DNA from: Ustulina deusta
Taxonomy: Eukaryota > Ascomycota > Sordariomycetes > Xylariales > Xylariaceae
Reading direction: 5' to 3'
Assembly (NCBI GenBank): GCA_023159155.1
Contig: JAJNNX010000055.1
Location: 1 to 64,000, forward strand
DNA: 64,000 bases
Under the pieces are notes generated by a model that did no database searches, was not told the DNA's origin, and saw only the letters and a program-made list of their open reading frames with translations. A program made the position numbers and the translations under genes. Shown piece after piece: positions 1 through 9,674 of the stretch. How positions within the stretch are numbered: position 1 is the stretch's first letter; each line of letters opens with the position of its first letter.

Positions 1-308
1 AACCCTAACCCTAACCCTAACCCTAACCCTAACCCTAACCCTAACCCTAACCCTAACCCTAACCCTAACCCTAACCCTAACCCTAACCCTAACCCTAACC
101 CTAACCCTAACCCTAACCCTAACCCTAACCCTAACCCTAACCCTAACCCTAACCCTAACCCTAACCCTAACCCTAACCCTAACCCTAACCCTAACCCTAA
201 CCCTAACCCTAACCCTAACCCTAACCCTAACCCTAACCCTAACCCTAACCCTAACCCTAACCCTAACCCTAACCCTAACCCTAACCCTAACCCTAACCCT
301 AACCCTAA
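1..308. repeat. Telomeric repeat tract (AACCCT)n
   Basis: About 51 perfect tandem copies of AACCCT (TTAGGG on the other strand) begin at the first base and end at 308, where the sequence changes abruptly to unique DNA. This is the canonical telomere repeat of filamentous ascomycetes. Since the C-rich strand runs 5' to 3' inward, the window starts at a left chromosome end. No degenerate copies are seen inside the tract. Confidence 0.98.
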
Positions 309-871
309 TAGGCCGCGACAAGCTGAGCTTGAGGCGGTATGCTATGCTGACGCCAGCTAGGCTTCTTAATCGATGCGCCTCTAACCTCCGCCGTTTGTAA
401 CACGAGATAATATCACCCTCGATGCAAGTCAGACGATATACTTAGTACTAGGTAGGCAATTGATGTTCCCAAGAGCGTTAGAGGCCGACAAATCAAGCTA
501 AGCTGACCGGGTATATCCGATAATAGGGGGGGATCCAGCTTTCGCTGTTCCTTAATCCTTAAGCATGATTGACTGGCAGAATCGTTCGTTGTATAGTATC
601 GCGGGTAGTCGCAAATCAAACCCCCTGTTGTGTAATAGTTGATTAGTGATTGAATGGAGTGACAGATCTGAAATACTCCTTCTGGATTCAGTGTCAGATT
701 TTAGAAGCATCACTCAAAGGAGAGCAGCCGAATCGATGTCTTGGCCAGCTAGGTGAATGTCTACTTATTTAACAAGAGCCGACCTAATAAACAAGGGCAC
801 ATTTGAACTCATTCTCATCGCATACCCGTCCACGACATACACACTCTGATCAGCACCCATCGGTCACCAAT
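309..871. other. Telomere-adjacent unique DNA, no gene seen
   Basis: There is no convincing coding sequence between the telomere tract and the first gene. No telomere-linked helicase is visible here, although such genes are common beside fungal telomeres. The last 100 bases probably hold the promoter and 5' UTR of the lyase gene; an AT-rich stretch near 765-795 precedes the start codon at 872. Confidence 0.6.
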
Positions 872-1669
872 ATGAAGCTTATCAGCAGCCTCACCCTCCT
901 CGCCTCTCTGGGCATAGCCGGGGCTCTCAACCCCAGTTGTGCGCCGGGCGGCAATTTTGACCTCAGCAAATGGGAGCTCCAACTCCCCATAGGCAACGGC
1001 TCACCACAAATCATTCCACCAGACCAGCTCGTGGGCTGCAACGGGTATCAAGATGCCGGGCACCACTACTTCTTCACGGAGAGCGGTGATGGCGCACTCG
1101 TAATGAAGGCGCCCGGCAGCCCTTCTCAGACGGGCTGCGTCAAGTTCGCCGAGAGCGAGCACGTGCGTAACCCCTGGCGTCATTTTCTTCCTAAAAGAGT
1201 AATTACTAACTCTAGCGAACTACAGTGTCGCACCGAGCTCGGGGAGAAAGCCACCTGGAGCCCCAACACAGGCACAAACAGACTGTTTGCCGATTTGGTG
1301 GGCACAAATGTGCATAGCATCTGCATTGGGCAGGTGTTCCAAGCGGGTAGTGGGTACAACAAGCCCTTTGCGGAGCTGTACTACACCAGCGACGGGAAGA
1401 TTCAGTTTGGGACTGCGAAGGCCGCGGCCGGCGGGGCTGGACAAGATCTACAGCTCCTCGGAACGGTACCGGTGAACACGCGGTTTACGTATGAGATTCG
1501 GTTTGAAGGCGGCCAGTTGCTGGCGAGGATCAACAACAATGCGTTCACGACCTTGAGGACCTACTTCACTACTCCCAAGGCGTTCTTCAAGGCGGGAAAT
1601 TATAACCAGGATTTGACAACTACGGAGACTGCTGACTTGCATTTCTTCCAGTTGCAGATTACGCATTAG
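872..1669 (+). CDS. Secreted PL7-type polysaccharide (alginate) lyase
   Basis: The start at ATG 872 gives an N-terminal signal peptide (about residues 1-18, MKLISSLTLL...). Two exons are proposed: 872-1162 and 1226-1669, 244 residues. The 63-nt intron is in frame and has no stop, so the unspliced frame reads through it. Removing it restores SEH-CRTELGE, the RTELxE strand of family PL7, and a TTACTAAC branch site lies upstream of the acceptor. Other PL7 marks are FDLSKWELQLPIG near the mature N-terminus and FFKAGNYNQ near the C-terminus. PL7 enzymes cleave uronate polysaccharides such as alginate by beta-elimination. The usual QIH/QVH catalytic motif reads QVF here, so the base histidine may be missing and activity or substrate is uncertain. 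It is the gene nearest the telomere. Confidence 0.85.
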   Translation: MKLISSLTLLASLGIAGALNPSCAPGGNFDLSKWELQLPIGNGSPQIIPPDQLVGCNGYQDAGHHYFFTESGDGALVMKAPGSPSQTGCVKFAESEHVRNPWRHFLPKRVITNSSELQCRTELGEKATWSPNTGTNRLFADLVGTNVHSICIGQVFQAGSGYNKPFAELYYTSDGKIQFGTAKAAAGGAGQDLQLLGTVPVNTRFTYEIRFEGGQLLARINNNAFTTLRTYFTTPKAFFKAGNYNQDLTTTETADLHFFQLQITH

Positions 1670-2217
1670 TGAGTGGTTATGCGGGCCAGTGAGGAGGAAC
1701 CGGAAATTAGTGACGCCGGCTGGATTTCTTTAGCTGTGCTGTCTTGTGATATAATGCAACACGCACTTCCATTCGATAGCTATTTTAAGACATTTGCCAC
1801 AGAACTGCACCATCATTACAACACCAATGTTGGATTATTAATATAGTGCATCCTATCAAATATTTCTGCCGCCACGGCAGCACCCGTGCATCCCTAGATC
1901 ATATTAGTAGTGGGTTGCAAATACAACCCAGTTCGGCCTTGGTTCGGTGCAAGAACTGGTAACCCTCATTAACCTGTACCAATCGTGGCCTCTCCATGAA
2001 GAGATTTTGAATCATTTGAAACTTGTTGCAATGCCAAGCGCCCGATATATGGCCACCGAAACCTCTGAGGCTCTCGTAGCCTTGTTTCTAATTTAGGTTA
2101 AAAGAGCAACAGTTTCCTACTGTCATGGACGCCGACAGAAAAGTTTACCCATTGTGCTCGGAATCCCATCTGATCCTAGTAACCCCCCTCCCTTTTCTTT
2201 GTCCCTGGAACGCCACC
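1670..2217. other. Intergenic, no gene seen
   Basis: AT-moderate sequence between the lyase and the membrane-protein gene. I see no open frame with recognisable content. It should contain the lyase 3' end and the promoter of the next gene. A longer frame starting at 2125 exists but the start at 2218 is preferred (see next entry). Confidence 0.6.
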
Positions 2218-4670
2218 ATGGACCCCGGACTAGATGCCCATCCAAGCTCGACCGGCCAGTACCCTATTCACATTGGAACGTGGATGAACTGGTCTCGCGG
2301 ACAAATTCTAGGAGCTACACTGACACTGAAACGGCAAGACGCTGATCTTTTGATTGCATTTACCGCCTTCTTCATCGCGTTTGTCGCAACCCGTACGTGG
2401 AGGATTCTTTGCTTTGCCTTTCACCGGGCTTCATCAACGTCGGATCCACAAGACATCATCTATCACCAAAGCCAGGCGATCTTGCGAAATTCGTCCGATC
2501 CTGAAGAAGGGATTCGTTTATTTTTCTCCTTGTTGTGGAAGATTCGCCGCTTGAAAAGGAAATGTCTCCGACCCCTTTCCATAGCCACTACCGCTATCTT
2601 TTGTGTTGCTGGTTTCACAATTGCAGGTGGCTTTTCCTCGAGGATCTCTACTGCTGTTGGCGACGAAGTTCTGATCAAAAGCGCCAATTGTGGGTTTCTG
2701 AGCTCAGGGGAGACCACGTACTTTAATCTCTTACCGTATTTAGCTAAGAGGATCGATAGTGCAGCCAATTACGCACAGCAGTGTTATTCGAATGATAGCG
2801 TAAACCTCCTGGACTGTGGAAGATTTGTTACAAAACGGCTTGGTGCCAACAGGTTGGTTGACACCAAAGCGGCATGCCCTTTCAGGAACAATATGTGTCG
2901 GGACGACTTGAAAAATATGCGCCTTGACACTGGCTACATAGACAGTCATAACGATCTGGGTCTTAATGCTCCAATCAACAAAAGGATTCTGTGGAGGCAC
3001 GTTTTCCACTGCGCACCCTTGGTCACAGATGGGTTTACTAGCCAAAGCGACATCTTCCTGCAGAATACTACTATATACCACTATGGCAATTTCACCACCG
3101 GCGCTGGTTTAGAAGATTATATGTACACAGCCGAATCTGTGGAATCTCAGTACACCACTGAAGGGGTAGTGACTACTGCAAACTATCGTCTAGGGTATGT
3201 CTTATACCTTTCAAATGCCACTGATCCCATGAATCTATGCTAAAACTCTAGATATTAGGCTGATGCGAACTCTGGTGACGAATGGGGCAACTAGTGAAAA
3301 TGAATCTGACTTCATCCCTATAGATTCTATCGCAAGAGAGGATGCAGATATTAATATCTATTTTCTATCGGGAAACGAAGTCAGGTTCGTGCAGTACACC
3401 GACGACGAATGGTATCGCCTGAACCGGACAGCCTATGAAGTTGGTGTTGCGGGGGCTAGTAATCAATCAGCTGATCAGGTGTATCTCCCTCTGGAACCAG
3501 CCTCACCTTTAGGGTGTACCGACCAGTACCAGTTCTGCAGCACTGCATACCAAGGGACCAGCGGATGTGGACCACTGGCTAGTTTTTATGATGCGGTAGC
3601 TAGCGCCGCGCCGTTCTTCAATACTACGTACAACGCTTACGCAACATCTAACGTCGACACCGAGGTTTACGCGCGTTTTAAATATTTTGCGGACACCGTC
3701 TATGTATTGAACAACCGGATTTCTGGGGTCATAGGTTTTCTGGGCCCACGGAGCCTACTTTCACAAACTAATTTGGTCAGTGGCTTTCAAGGACCGATAG
3801 CGTCGAATCAGTGGCAGCGCGATGTAATGCACTGGCAAGATATCTCCCTGGCAGCTATCCAACAAGCATTTCTCGCAACAGCTTTTGGGCCGACAGACCC
3901 CGAGACCCTCGAAGCACATCGGAATTTCACCACTTCCGAGCTCAAGAAATTATGTAATAGCCAAGTATGTTCTTTTTGCTTTTGAAGTACGACTCGCCCG
4001 TTTTAGACAGGTCCCCGTCAACCCTATATTTGAAAACATAATAACGGGCTTTCAGAAAATTCGCAGCACTTCTTACGCCTCGTTCAGTCTTTTTGGCTTG
4101 TATTTCACCTTTATTCTCGGCTTTCTTGTCGTTCTTACTTCTTACTTACTGGAGCCGGTATCTTCCTGGCTTCATAAAAGAAAATATCGCCAATATGCTC
4201 ACCTCGAGTGGACCACCAACGCAACTTTGCAACTTCAGCGCTTAGCACATGAAGGAATCCGAGTCGGTACCTGGTCAGAATGTACAGACACTGTTCCAGT
4301 TACGAAGGCGAATGAGTTGCTGGGCTGCCTAGACATTACTGATCTTACACATCCTATTCTTTGTTCAACCGGAGACATCGATGTGCCATACGAGTATCAG
4401 ATAGTTGATGACAACGCGGACACCGTAGCAGGAGGCGATGTAGCACAGACAGACAACACAACTCTGGCATCGCTAAATTCCAACATCGATGCCCAACTAG
4501 GAACCAGCGACTCATCGGCTAACTCTGTAGTCGGCGAGTATGATCCCTCGCCGGAGGGGGGCGGCTTAAATACGGATGAAGAAGTAGCTCCCTCTGGCGG
4601 CCAACCGTTGACACCTCCAGAGCATGGTATAGAACATAACGGCCATGCCTCGGGTGTACCGATGCTTTGA
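2218..4670 (+). CDS. Large predicted membrane protein, unknown function
   Basis: Three exons join cleanly: 2218-3194, 3259-3964 and 4011-4670, about 780 residues. The first intron is 64 nt with donor GTATGT, the second 46 nt. ATG 2218 is chosen over the in-frame ATG 2125 because it sits in a perfect GCCACCATGG context. There are two hydrophobic segments near the N-terminus (DLLIAFTAFFIAFVATRTW and SIATTAIFCVAGFTIAGGF) and one late segment (FGLYFTFILGFLVVLTSYL). Between them lies a long loop with many Cys and N-glycosylation sequons, which fits an exposed domain. The tail is acidic and Ser/Thr-rich, presumably cytoplasmic. The layout matches large uncharacterised membrane proteins that are common in fungal accessory regions. 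No function can be assigned. Confidence 0.75.
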
Positions 4671-5139
4671 TCCAACTCTCCGGAGATTGGAACTTCAGAC
4701 GCTAAAGGATGGGTGGAGTGAGAGGCAAGATTAATCGAGTACCGCCTCATGTACAGATATGTATATAGATTATCAGTTTCCCGCGTGCGATCAGCTTTTG
4801 CTAATGTACTTTGTGCTTAATACAATTGTCCGCTCGGGCTGCCACTTCTCTACGGCTTACCACCGCTTGGGGTCGGGATCTTCTCGAAACCCCCGAGCCT
4901 CGTCGGCGTGAAGGGTCGAACGCAGAATCGGCGATGCCCGCCTGGGTACATGTTCGAGAACCCCAGCTGCTTCGCCGAAGCGTATCCTTGTTAGAACTAA
5001 ATGTGCGCGACCTCCTCTACTTCATCATAGAGAGTGCCCATCTTCGAAAAGCTGGAGAGCAGATTTCATGATCTACCTCCAGATTTCCCCAGCCCCACGG
5101 TTCATCTCGTGGATCTTCCTCCTTGAACGTCGCAGACAT
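4671..5139. other. Intergenic, no supported gene
   Basis: An 86-codon open frame at 4811-5071 on the plus strand has no recognisable domain and overlaps relic-like sequence on the other strand. I do not call a gene. Confidence 0.5.
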
Positions 5140-5844
5140 CTAGCCTGGAACGCTTTCAAATGCATTCACCCAAGCATGTTCGCCAGAAGCGAATTCGTTG
5201 GGCGACTTCGGCCCCCGGCCCTTGTGAACGCTCTTCCTGAAAACTGAATCCATGTCCTGACAAATCTCGCTTCCCTGGTCATTGTAGCTACCTACCTTCG
5301 TGAGTGTGTACATGCGGACGTTGTGACTCTATTAGTAACCCTATTAGTGACCCCTAGGAGTTTGTAATTATTACGGGACAGGAACTGCAGCGCTATACCG
5401 CAACACTACCAGAAGTAAAACGTAGCCAAGTCGGGCGCTTGACCTATCTGCAGCTACTATATATATGCTGTGACACCAATCATTTTCGTAGCATGATCAA
5501 AGGTTTGGTCCTTAATCTGTGATGCGCACCTGGTAGCCAAGCTCACTAAACAGGATGTCTGCACCAACGAGCGAGATGATAATGTTGGACGGTTCGAGTG
5601 TTATGCCGTCCACCTCCACTGTTCGGGTTCCAACTTTGGGACGGGCTTGGGCGTAGAGCGTTTCTGCTTCTCGGAGAACGGATTCCTCCCAGTCTGTTGA
5701 AGGCATAATAGATAGTCGCCTAGGGAACACTGAAACTTCAACCACACGGCCAGCGTACTCGTGTGCATCGATCCCAACATCCCGGTCAAGGATATCGTCG
5801 CAGACATGTGCCGCCCAGGCATCATTGTATGGAACAGAGGTGCC
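5140..5844 (-). pseudogene. Probable gene relic, two separate open segments
   Basis: On the minus strand, 5512-5844 is an open segment of about 110 codons with no proper start; an in-frame stop lies just upstream, so a fragment or an internal exon is likely. Its composition looks protein-like (for example DAWAAHVCDDILDRDVG) but I do not recognise it. Downstream, about 5290 to 5140, a second segment contains ICQDMDSVFRKS and SGEHAWVNAFESVP before a stop. That wording vaguely resembles the N-terminal part of fungal PD-(D/E)XK-like proteins, but it is too short to claim. Whether both pieces belong to one decayed gene is unknown. Confidence 0.3.
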
Positions 5845-6306
5845 CGCTAATTAGTCACCTCTGAGGTACACCAGAGCTATATTTCCGCAACTATATCTGC
5901 AACATATTTTCATAGTTATGTAGTTTAACTTTTTTTTACTAATAAGAAAGCTTTTTGTTCTACTTATTAATATTTATTAAAACAAAGGCATTCTAGTCCA
6001 ACTGCCTAACTTTTTTAGCAAAGAAATAAAAGCTTTACGTTTCACTCATTTATACCTCATTCGCTAAAAACCAATAGTATTTATTAGTAGAATAGTTGCA
6101 CTAGGTAGCTAGCTTGCAAATAAATCTAGAATCAAAATCAAAATCAACCTTTGTTTTATTTAGTTATTTTTCCTTCGCTAAAAACAAAGGCATGAAGGCA
6201 GAAGCAGAACAATAAACAAGGCAATCGTGATAGCAATACGTGGCTAGATCTACATCACTTAAATCTAACATACTCCCATTCCTCCTGAGTTACAGAAGTA
6301 AAGTAG
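5845..6306. other. AT-rich intergenic DNA with short internal repeats
   Basis: Very AT-rich, with runs of A and T. The words TTCGCTAAAAAC (near 6060 and 6174) and ACAAAGGCAT (near 5983 and 6185) occur twice. It could be a remnant of a mutated repeat. No coding sequence is visible. It must also contain the 3' end of the minus-strand gene that follows. Confidence 0.5.
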
Positions 6307-8967
6307 TCAAATAAAGGAACAGTCCCTTTGACCGTAAACCCCGACCACCTGTTTCCAGCTTGGGGTCCCGCGACGCAGGGGAATTCGCAGGGGTTCGTTT
6401 ACACTGAGGCTAAAGTCAGGAACCGTGTTGCTGACAATATATGACTCTTCCTCAGTAGGGTCGGAGTTCTTCTCGATCAAGTGTACTGATGTGCCTTTCC
6501 GCACATCCAGGCAGACTAGGAACTCGCCGTAATAAGGGGCTTGTACCTGGATCATTACCAATCCACTCAGCAACATTGTGCGAATGGTTAGAGGCCTGTC
6601 GATCGAAAACCCTTCTGCACTGTCTGTTCTGCGAGCAAAGACGCAGTTATACGGGCCCCTCGTTTGCAGGCGATTACCTGACTCATCGTGCAACAATTTA
6701 GCCAGACTAAGCTGGCTGTCAATACCAGTGACGTAATGGAGCTCCGATACACTGCGACAAAGCACTTGCCGATGCAGGAAGTCCCTCCACGACCAATTCC
6801 CAACTCGAGTGCTCTTAGCGATGAGGATAATGAAGCCAGCGAAAACCCAAGAGAATGTGGCAATGCCAAAAGGATCGACTCCTTTGATCCGCTCCTGGAT
6901 AGTTAGACCACTTGCAATGCCTCCGGCAACAAGCGTGGCCGCGACGGCAAGGACGCTCCAAACATAGAATTCGCAGAAAACCCTCACGCCAGTTTCTTCG
7001 AAGACCCATTCATTCATTTTCCTCTTCGCGTCCCTGATCTCCCGTTCCCATCTCATAAAACGTCCTTCGTCGTCCTTCATTTGGCGATTCCTCTCTGACT
7101 GTGCAACCGCGATGGGAAGATCCAAAGGCATGGTTCCCTTCGGTATATCCTCACTAGCCTTCCCAGAGAACAGTTTATCTCGTGTCATGGGGGCCCTCGA
7201 CAGCTGTGAAGAGGCCGGATGTTGGCTCTTCTTCCATGAATCGACATAGTCCTGGGTTGTTAAGGAGAAAAATACCTTGAATTTAGTTCCTTGGCGTACT
7301 TTGACTTGGTCTTGGACGTTATCTGATTTTACTCGTGATGTCTGAACGATAAGTCCGACAAAATCAGTTATCATGTCAACCACCGTGGGATTTGACATCA
7401 GCATTGGTGCCATGACCGTAATGGTTTCATTCATGGACCTCATGTGATGAGTCTTCGGTCTATAATTTGTTGTTGAGATAGCCGAAGGCTTCGGCTCTTT
7501 CGACCTGGACTCATCGCTTGGCGCAGTGCCAACGTAGCTCCAAGATACAACTGTTCCAACGGTAGAAAATTGACCACTTTCATGACTAATTTCAGGCCGA
7601 TCTGCCGAAATTCGTTGAGAAGCCTTGTCCGAAGATGGGTCCGGGGGGCGCTGCGGCGGCGGCTGTCCCTGGCTGCCACTTTTCACTACCACGCCCTCGA
7701 CTGTGGAGTTGAGAACCTCGAAAACAGACTGGGCGGTATTTATGTTTTCATCTTTCGACGAACCAAGATACTCACCATTCAAATCTTGGAACACCAAAGT
7801 CCGAAAGTCCTCGAATCCAGTTTCGTAAAGCATTGCACACAGGTCATACGACGTAGTGGAAGTCGCCTTGTGTTTTTTCACGCCTCTTAGAGACAACAAT
7901 ACATGCCGAAGTATCCTTTCTATCGATTTTTGAAACATCATAGTCTCAGCCCAATAGAACCGCGACAAGCCATGACGTCTTGACTCCCGATTTTCCCCCG
8001 CCATATCCTGTGGATCTAATAGGGCACTAAGGGATTGTTGCATTATGTCCAGGCCCTCAACAGGCCCATCTCGCTGTATAGGTTGGTTTCCTGTCCCCCG
8101 AACATGAGCCACACCAGCCATGGAGAGTTTTGGCCTGGCTGGCGTCTGACTTAGAGACACTGACGCAAATTCTTCCAGTTTAGTGGACAAAACTTTCATC
8201 TTGGTAGATATCTTTGCCATGCATGCAATAATATTTTCATGCCACAACTTTCCGTACGCCGACTTCAAGAGCACCCTAGTTAGGATTTCGGTGATATAGT
8301 TAACGAGCTCAAAATAATCTTGCCTACTCCCATCGTAGTCAAGCTTCGGGAACGCGGACTTCTCGTGGTCTTCATCTTCATCGTCCTCATCATCATCGCC
8401 ATTGTCGCTATCATCATCGTTTTTCGTCAGATACTTTAAACTCTGGCGGCTCTGCTGCATGCGGTGTTCGCTGTGTAAGTCTGGGTAATAAGACTTGAGT
8501 AACAACTCCACGTCATACGTGATAATATTGAGAGCTGTCCACATTTGGTTACTTAGACTAGCCATTGTTTCGTAAGCCTCCTGGGTATCGGAGTCAAACC
8601 GCTGGGTCCCCGTGAAAGTCCTTTGGGCATTTGCCTCGATTATAGCCGACGATAATCTGTTGATCTCTTCCTGGTAAAGTTCCTTCTGTACCTCCGGCAA
8701 TATGTCGTAAGCAGTTACGTCGAAGGTGTTTGCAATCCTCGCTCGAACTATAAGCTTTGGGTCGATAGCTTCATTTGAGTATCCTTCATAGTTGCAAGCG
8801 ATTTTGAAGACGGTCTCTTTCGATATCTCTATGGCAGATCCACGTTGTGCTTGATTAAAGGTTCTGGCTGCAGTGGTTTCCTGGCCTGCGCCCATGCCCT
8901 TCTTGCGAGAGGCGTCTCCCCTCGACCGCCAGGGTGACCGCCAGAGAGAAGAAACACTGGGAATCAT
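6307..8967 (-). CDS. 886-residue predicted membrane protein, unknown function
   Basis: A single uninterrupted frame from ATG at 8967 to the stop at 6307, 886 residues and no intron needed. The N-terminal two thirds is hydrophilic, with a run of Asp/Glu at about residues 183-202 and a Ser/Pro-rich stretch in the middle. Around residues 665-720 two hydrophobic segments (VWSVLAVAATLVAGGIASG and FSWVFAGFIILIA) predict a membrane hairpin. They are followed by a conserved-looking C-terminal domain that contains ELHYVTGIDSQLSLAKLL and RGPYNCVF. I recall this C-terminal pattern from uncharacterised multicopy proteins of filamentous fungi, but I know no function. It is divergent from the AAA+ ATPase gene, which starts about 0.7-0.85 kb away. 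Confidence 0.8.
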   Translation of the reverse strand: MIPSVSSLWRSPWRSRGDASRKKGMGAGQETTAARTFNQAQRGSAIEISKETVFKIACNYEGYSNEAIDPKLIVRARIANTFDVTAYDILPEVQKELYQEEINRLSSAIIEANAQRTFTGTQRFDSDTQEAYETMASLSNQMWTALNIITYDVELLLKSYYPDLHSEHRMQQSRQSLKYLTKNDDDSDNGDDDEDDEDEDHEKSAFPKLDYDGSRQDYFELVNYITEILTRVLLKSAYGKLWHENIIACMAKISTKMKVLSTKLEEFASVSLSQTPARPKLSMAGVAHVRGTGNQPIQRDGPVEGLDIMQQSLSALLDPQDMAGENRESRRHGLSRFYWAETMMFQKSIERILRHVLLSLRGVKKHKATSTTSYDLCAMLYETGFEDFRTLVFQDLNGEYLGSSKDENINTAQSVFEVLNSTVEGVVVKSGSQGQPPPQRPPDPSSDKASQRISADRPEISHESGQFSTVGTVVSWSYVGTAPSDESRSKEPKPSAISTTNYRPKTHHMRSMNETITVMAPMLMSNPTVVDMITDFVGLIVQTSRVKSDNVQDQVKVRQGTKFKVFFSLTTQDYVDSWKKSQHPASSQLSRAPMTRDKLFSGKASEDIPKGTMPLDLPIAVAQSERNRQMKDDEGRFMRWEREIRDAKRKMNEWVFEETGVRVFCEFYVWSVLAVAATLVAGGIASGLTIQERIKGVDPFGIATFSWVFAGFIILIAKSTRVGNWSWRDFLHRQVLCRSVSELHYVTGIDSQLSLAKLLHDESGNRLQTRGPYNCVFARRTDSAEGFSIDRPLTIRTMLLSGLVMIQVQAPYYGEFLVCLDVRKGTSVHLIEKNSDPTEEESYIVSNTVPDFSLSVNEPLRIPLRRGTPSWKQVVGVYGQRDCSFI

Positions 8968-9288
8968 TTTTAGGGTGTAAAATATTGAACTGACGATTTT
9001 TTGTGTTACTGAGAGATCTCAACCAGCACAAATGCGATAAAAACGACAAGATCTCACCACTCCAATGTCATAATCATAAATATAACAGCTAGATATCTCG
9101 GCCTTGGCAAAGACTGGATCTGTTGAGTGAATCATGACGGGGACTCGTTGGAGCCTAATGTTGCACTTTGATGTGCCCCCTGGGCTAAGTGCCGTGATGA
9201 CGCTGCATTATCCTCGATGTAGTATCACAGCCTGCAGGAAGGGGCCTCTTCGGCCCCCATTATGCAACTTTCAGCTTGCGATGAGGAT

Positions 9289-9536
9289 GCGAGTTTATCT
9301 AAGCCAATCGATCTTTGCCACGGAGAAAGGAATAGAACCTAATAACCGGCACTCGTACGATAGTCTATTGCGGAGTGGTCACATTGAGCCTTATTCCGTT
9401 TACGATACAGACGCGAGTTTATCTAAACCAATCGGCCTTTGCCACGGGGAAGAAACAGAGGCCAGTAGCCGTAACTTTTACGGTAGCCCATCGCAAATGG
9501 GTCGATTCACGCCACTTGTAACGCGGTTAAGTGGCG
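9289..9536. repeat. Imperfect tandem duplication, about 124-bp unit
   Basis: GCGAGTTTATCT occurs at 9289 and again at 9413. The following 100 bases align between the two copies (…CCAATCG…CTTTGCCACGG… and onward), with many transition-type differences. The period of 124 is not a multiple of three, so the two copies read in different frames. A 143-codon frame (9134-9565) spans both copies, but the frame change argues that it is not a genuine repeat protein. The duplication lies between the membrane-protein and ATPase genes. Confidence 0.6.
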
Positions 9537-9674
9537 AAATAACCAGGCAGGCTGTCAGGTATTAGCGGGGAAAATGGTTTCGGATCGGGCATTACAGCTA
9601 CGAGCGGATATGCAGAACGTCTTCATTTTAGATTGGGGTCATGTTCAAGTGATGGAAACAAATAAGTTGCCCAA

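Noticed and set aside
9134..9565. 143-codon frame upstream of the AAA+ ATPase
   Set aside because: It spans a tandem duplication whose two copies are read in different frames, so it does not behave like a coding repeat.
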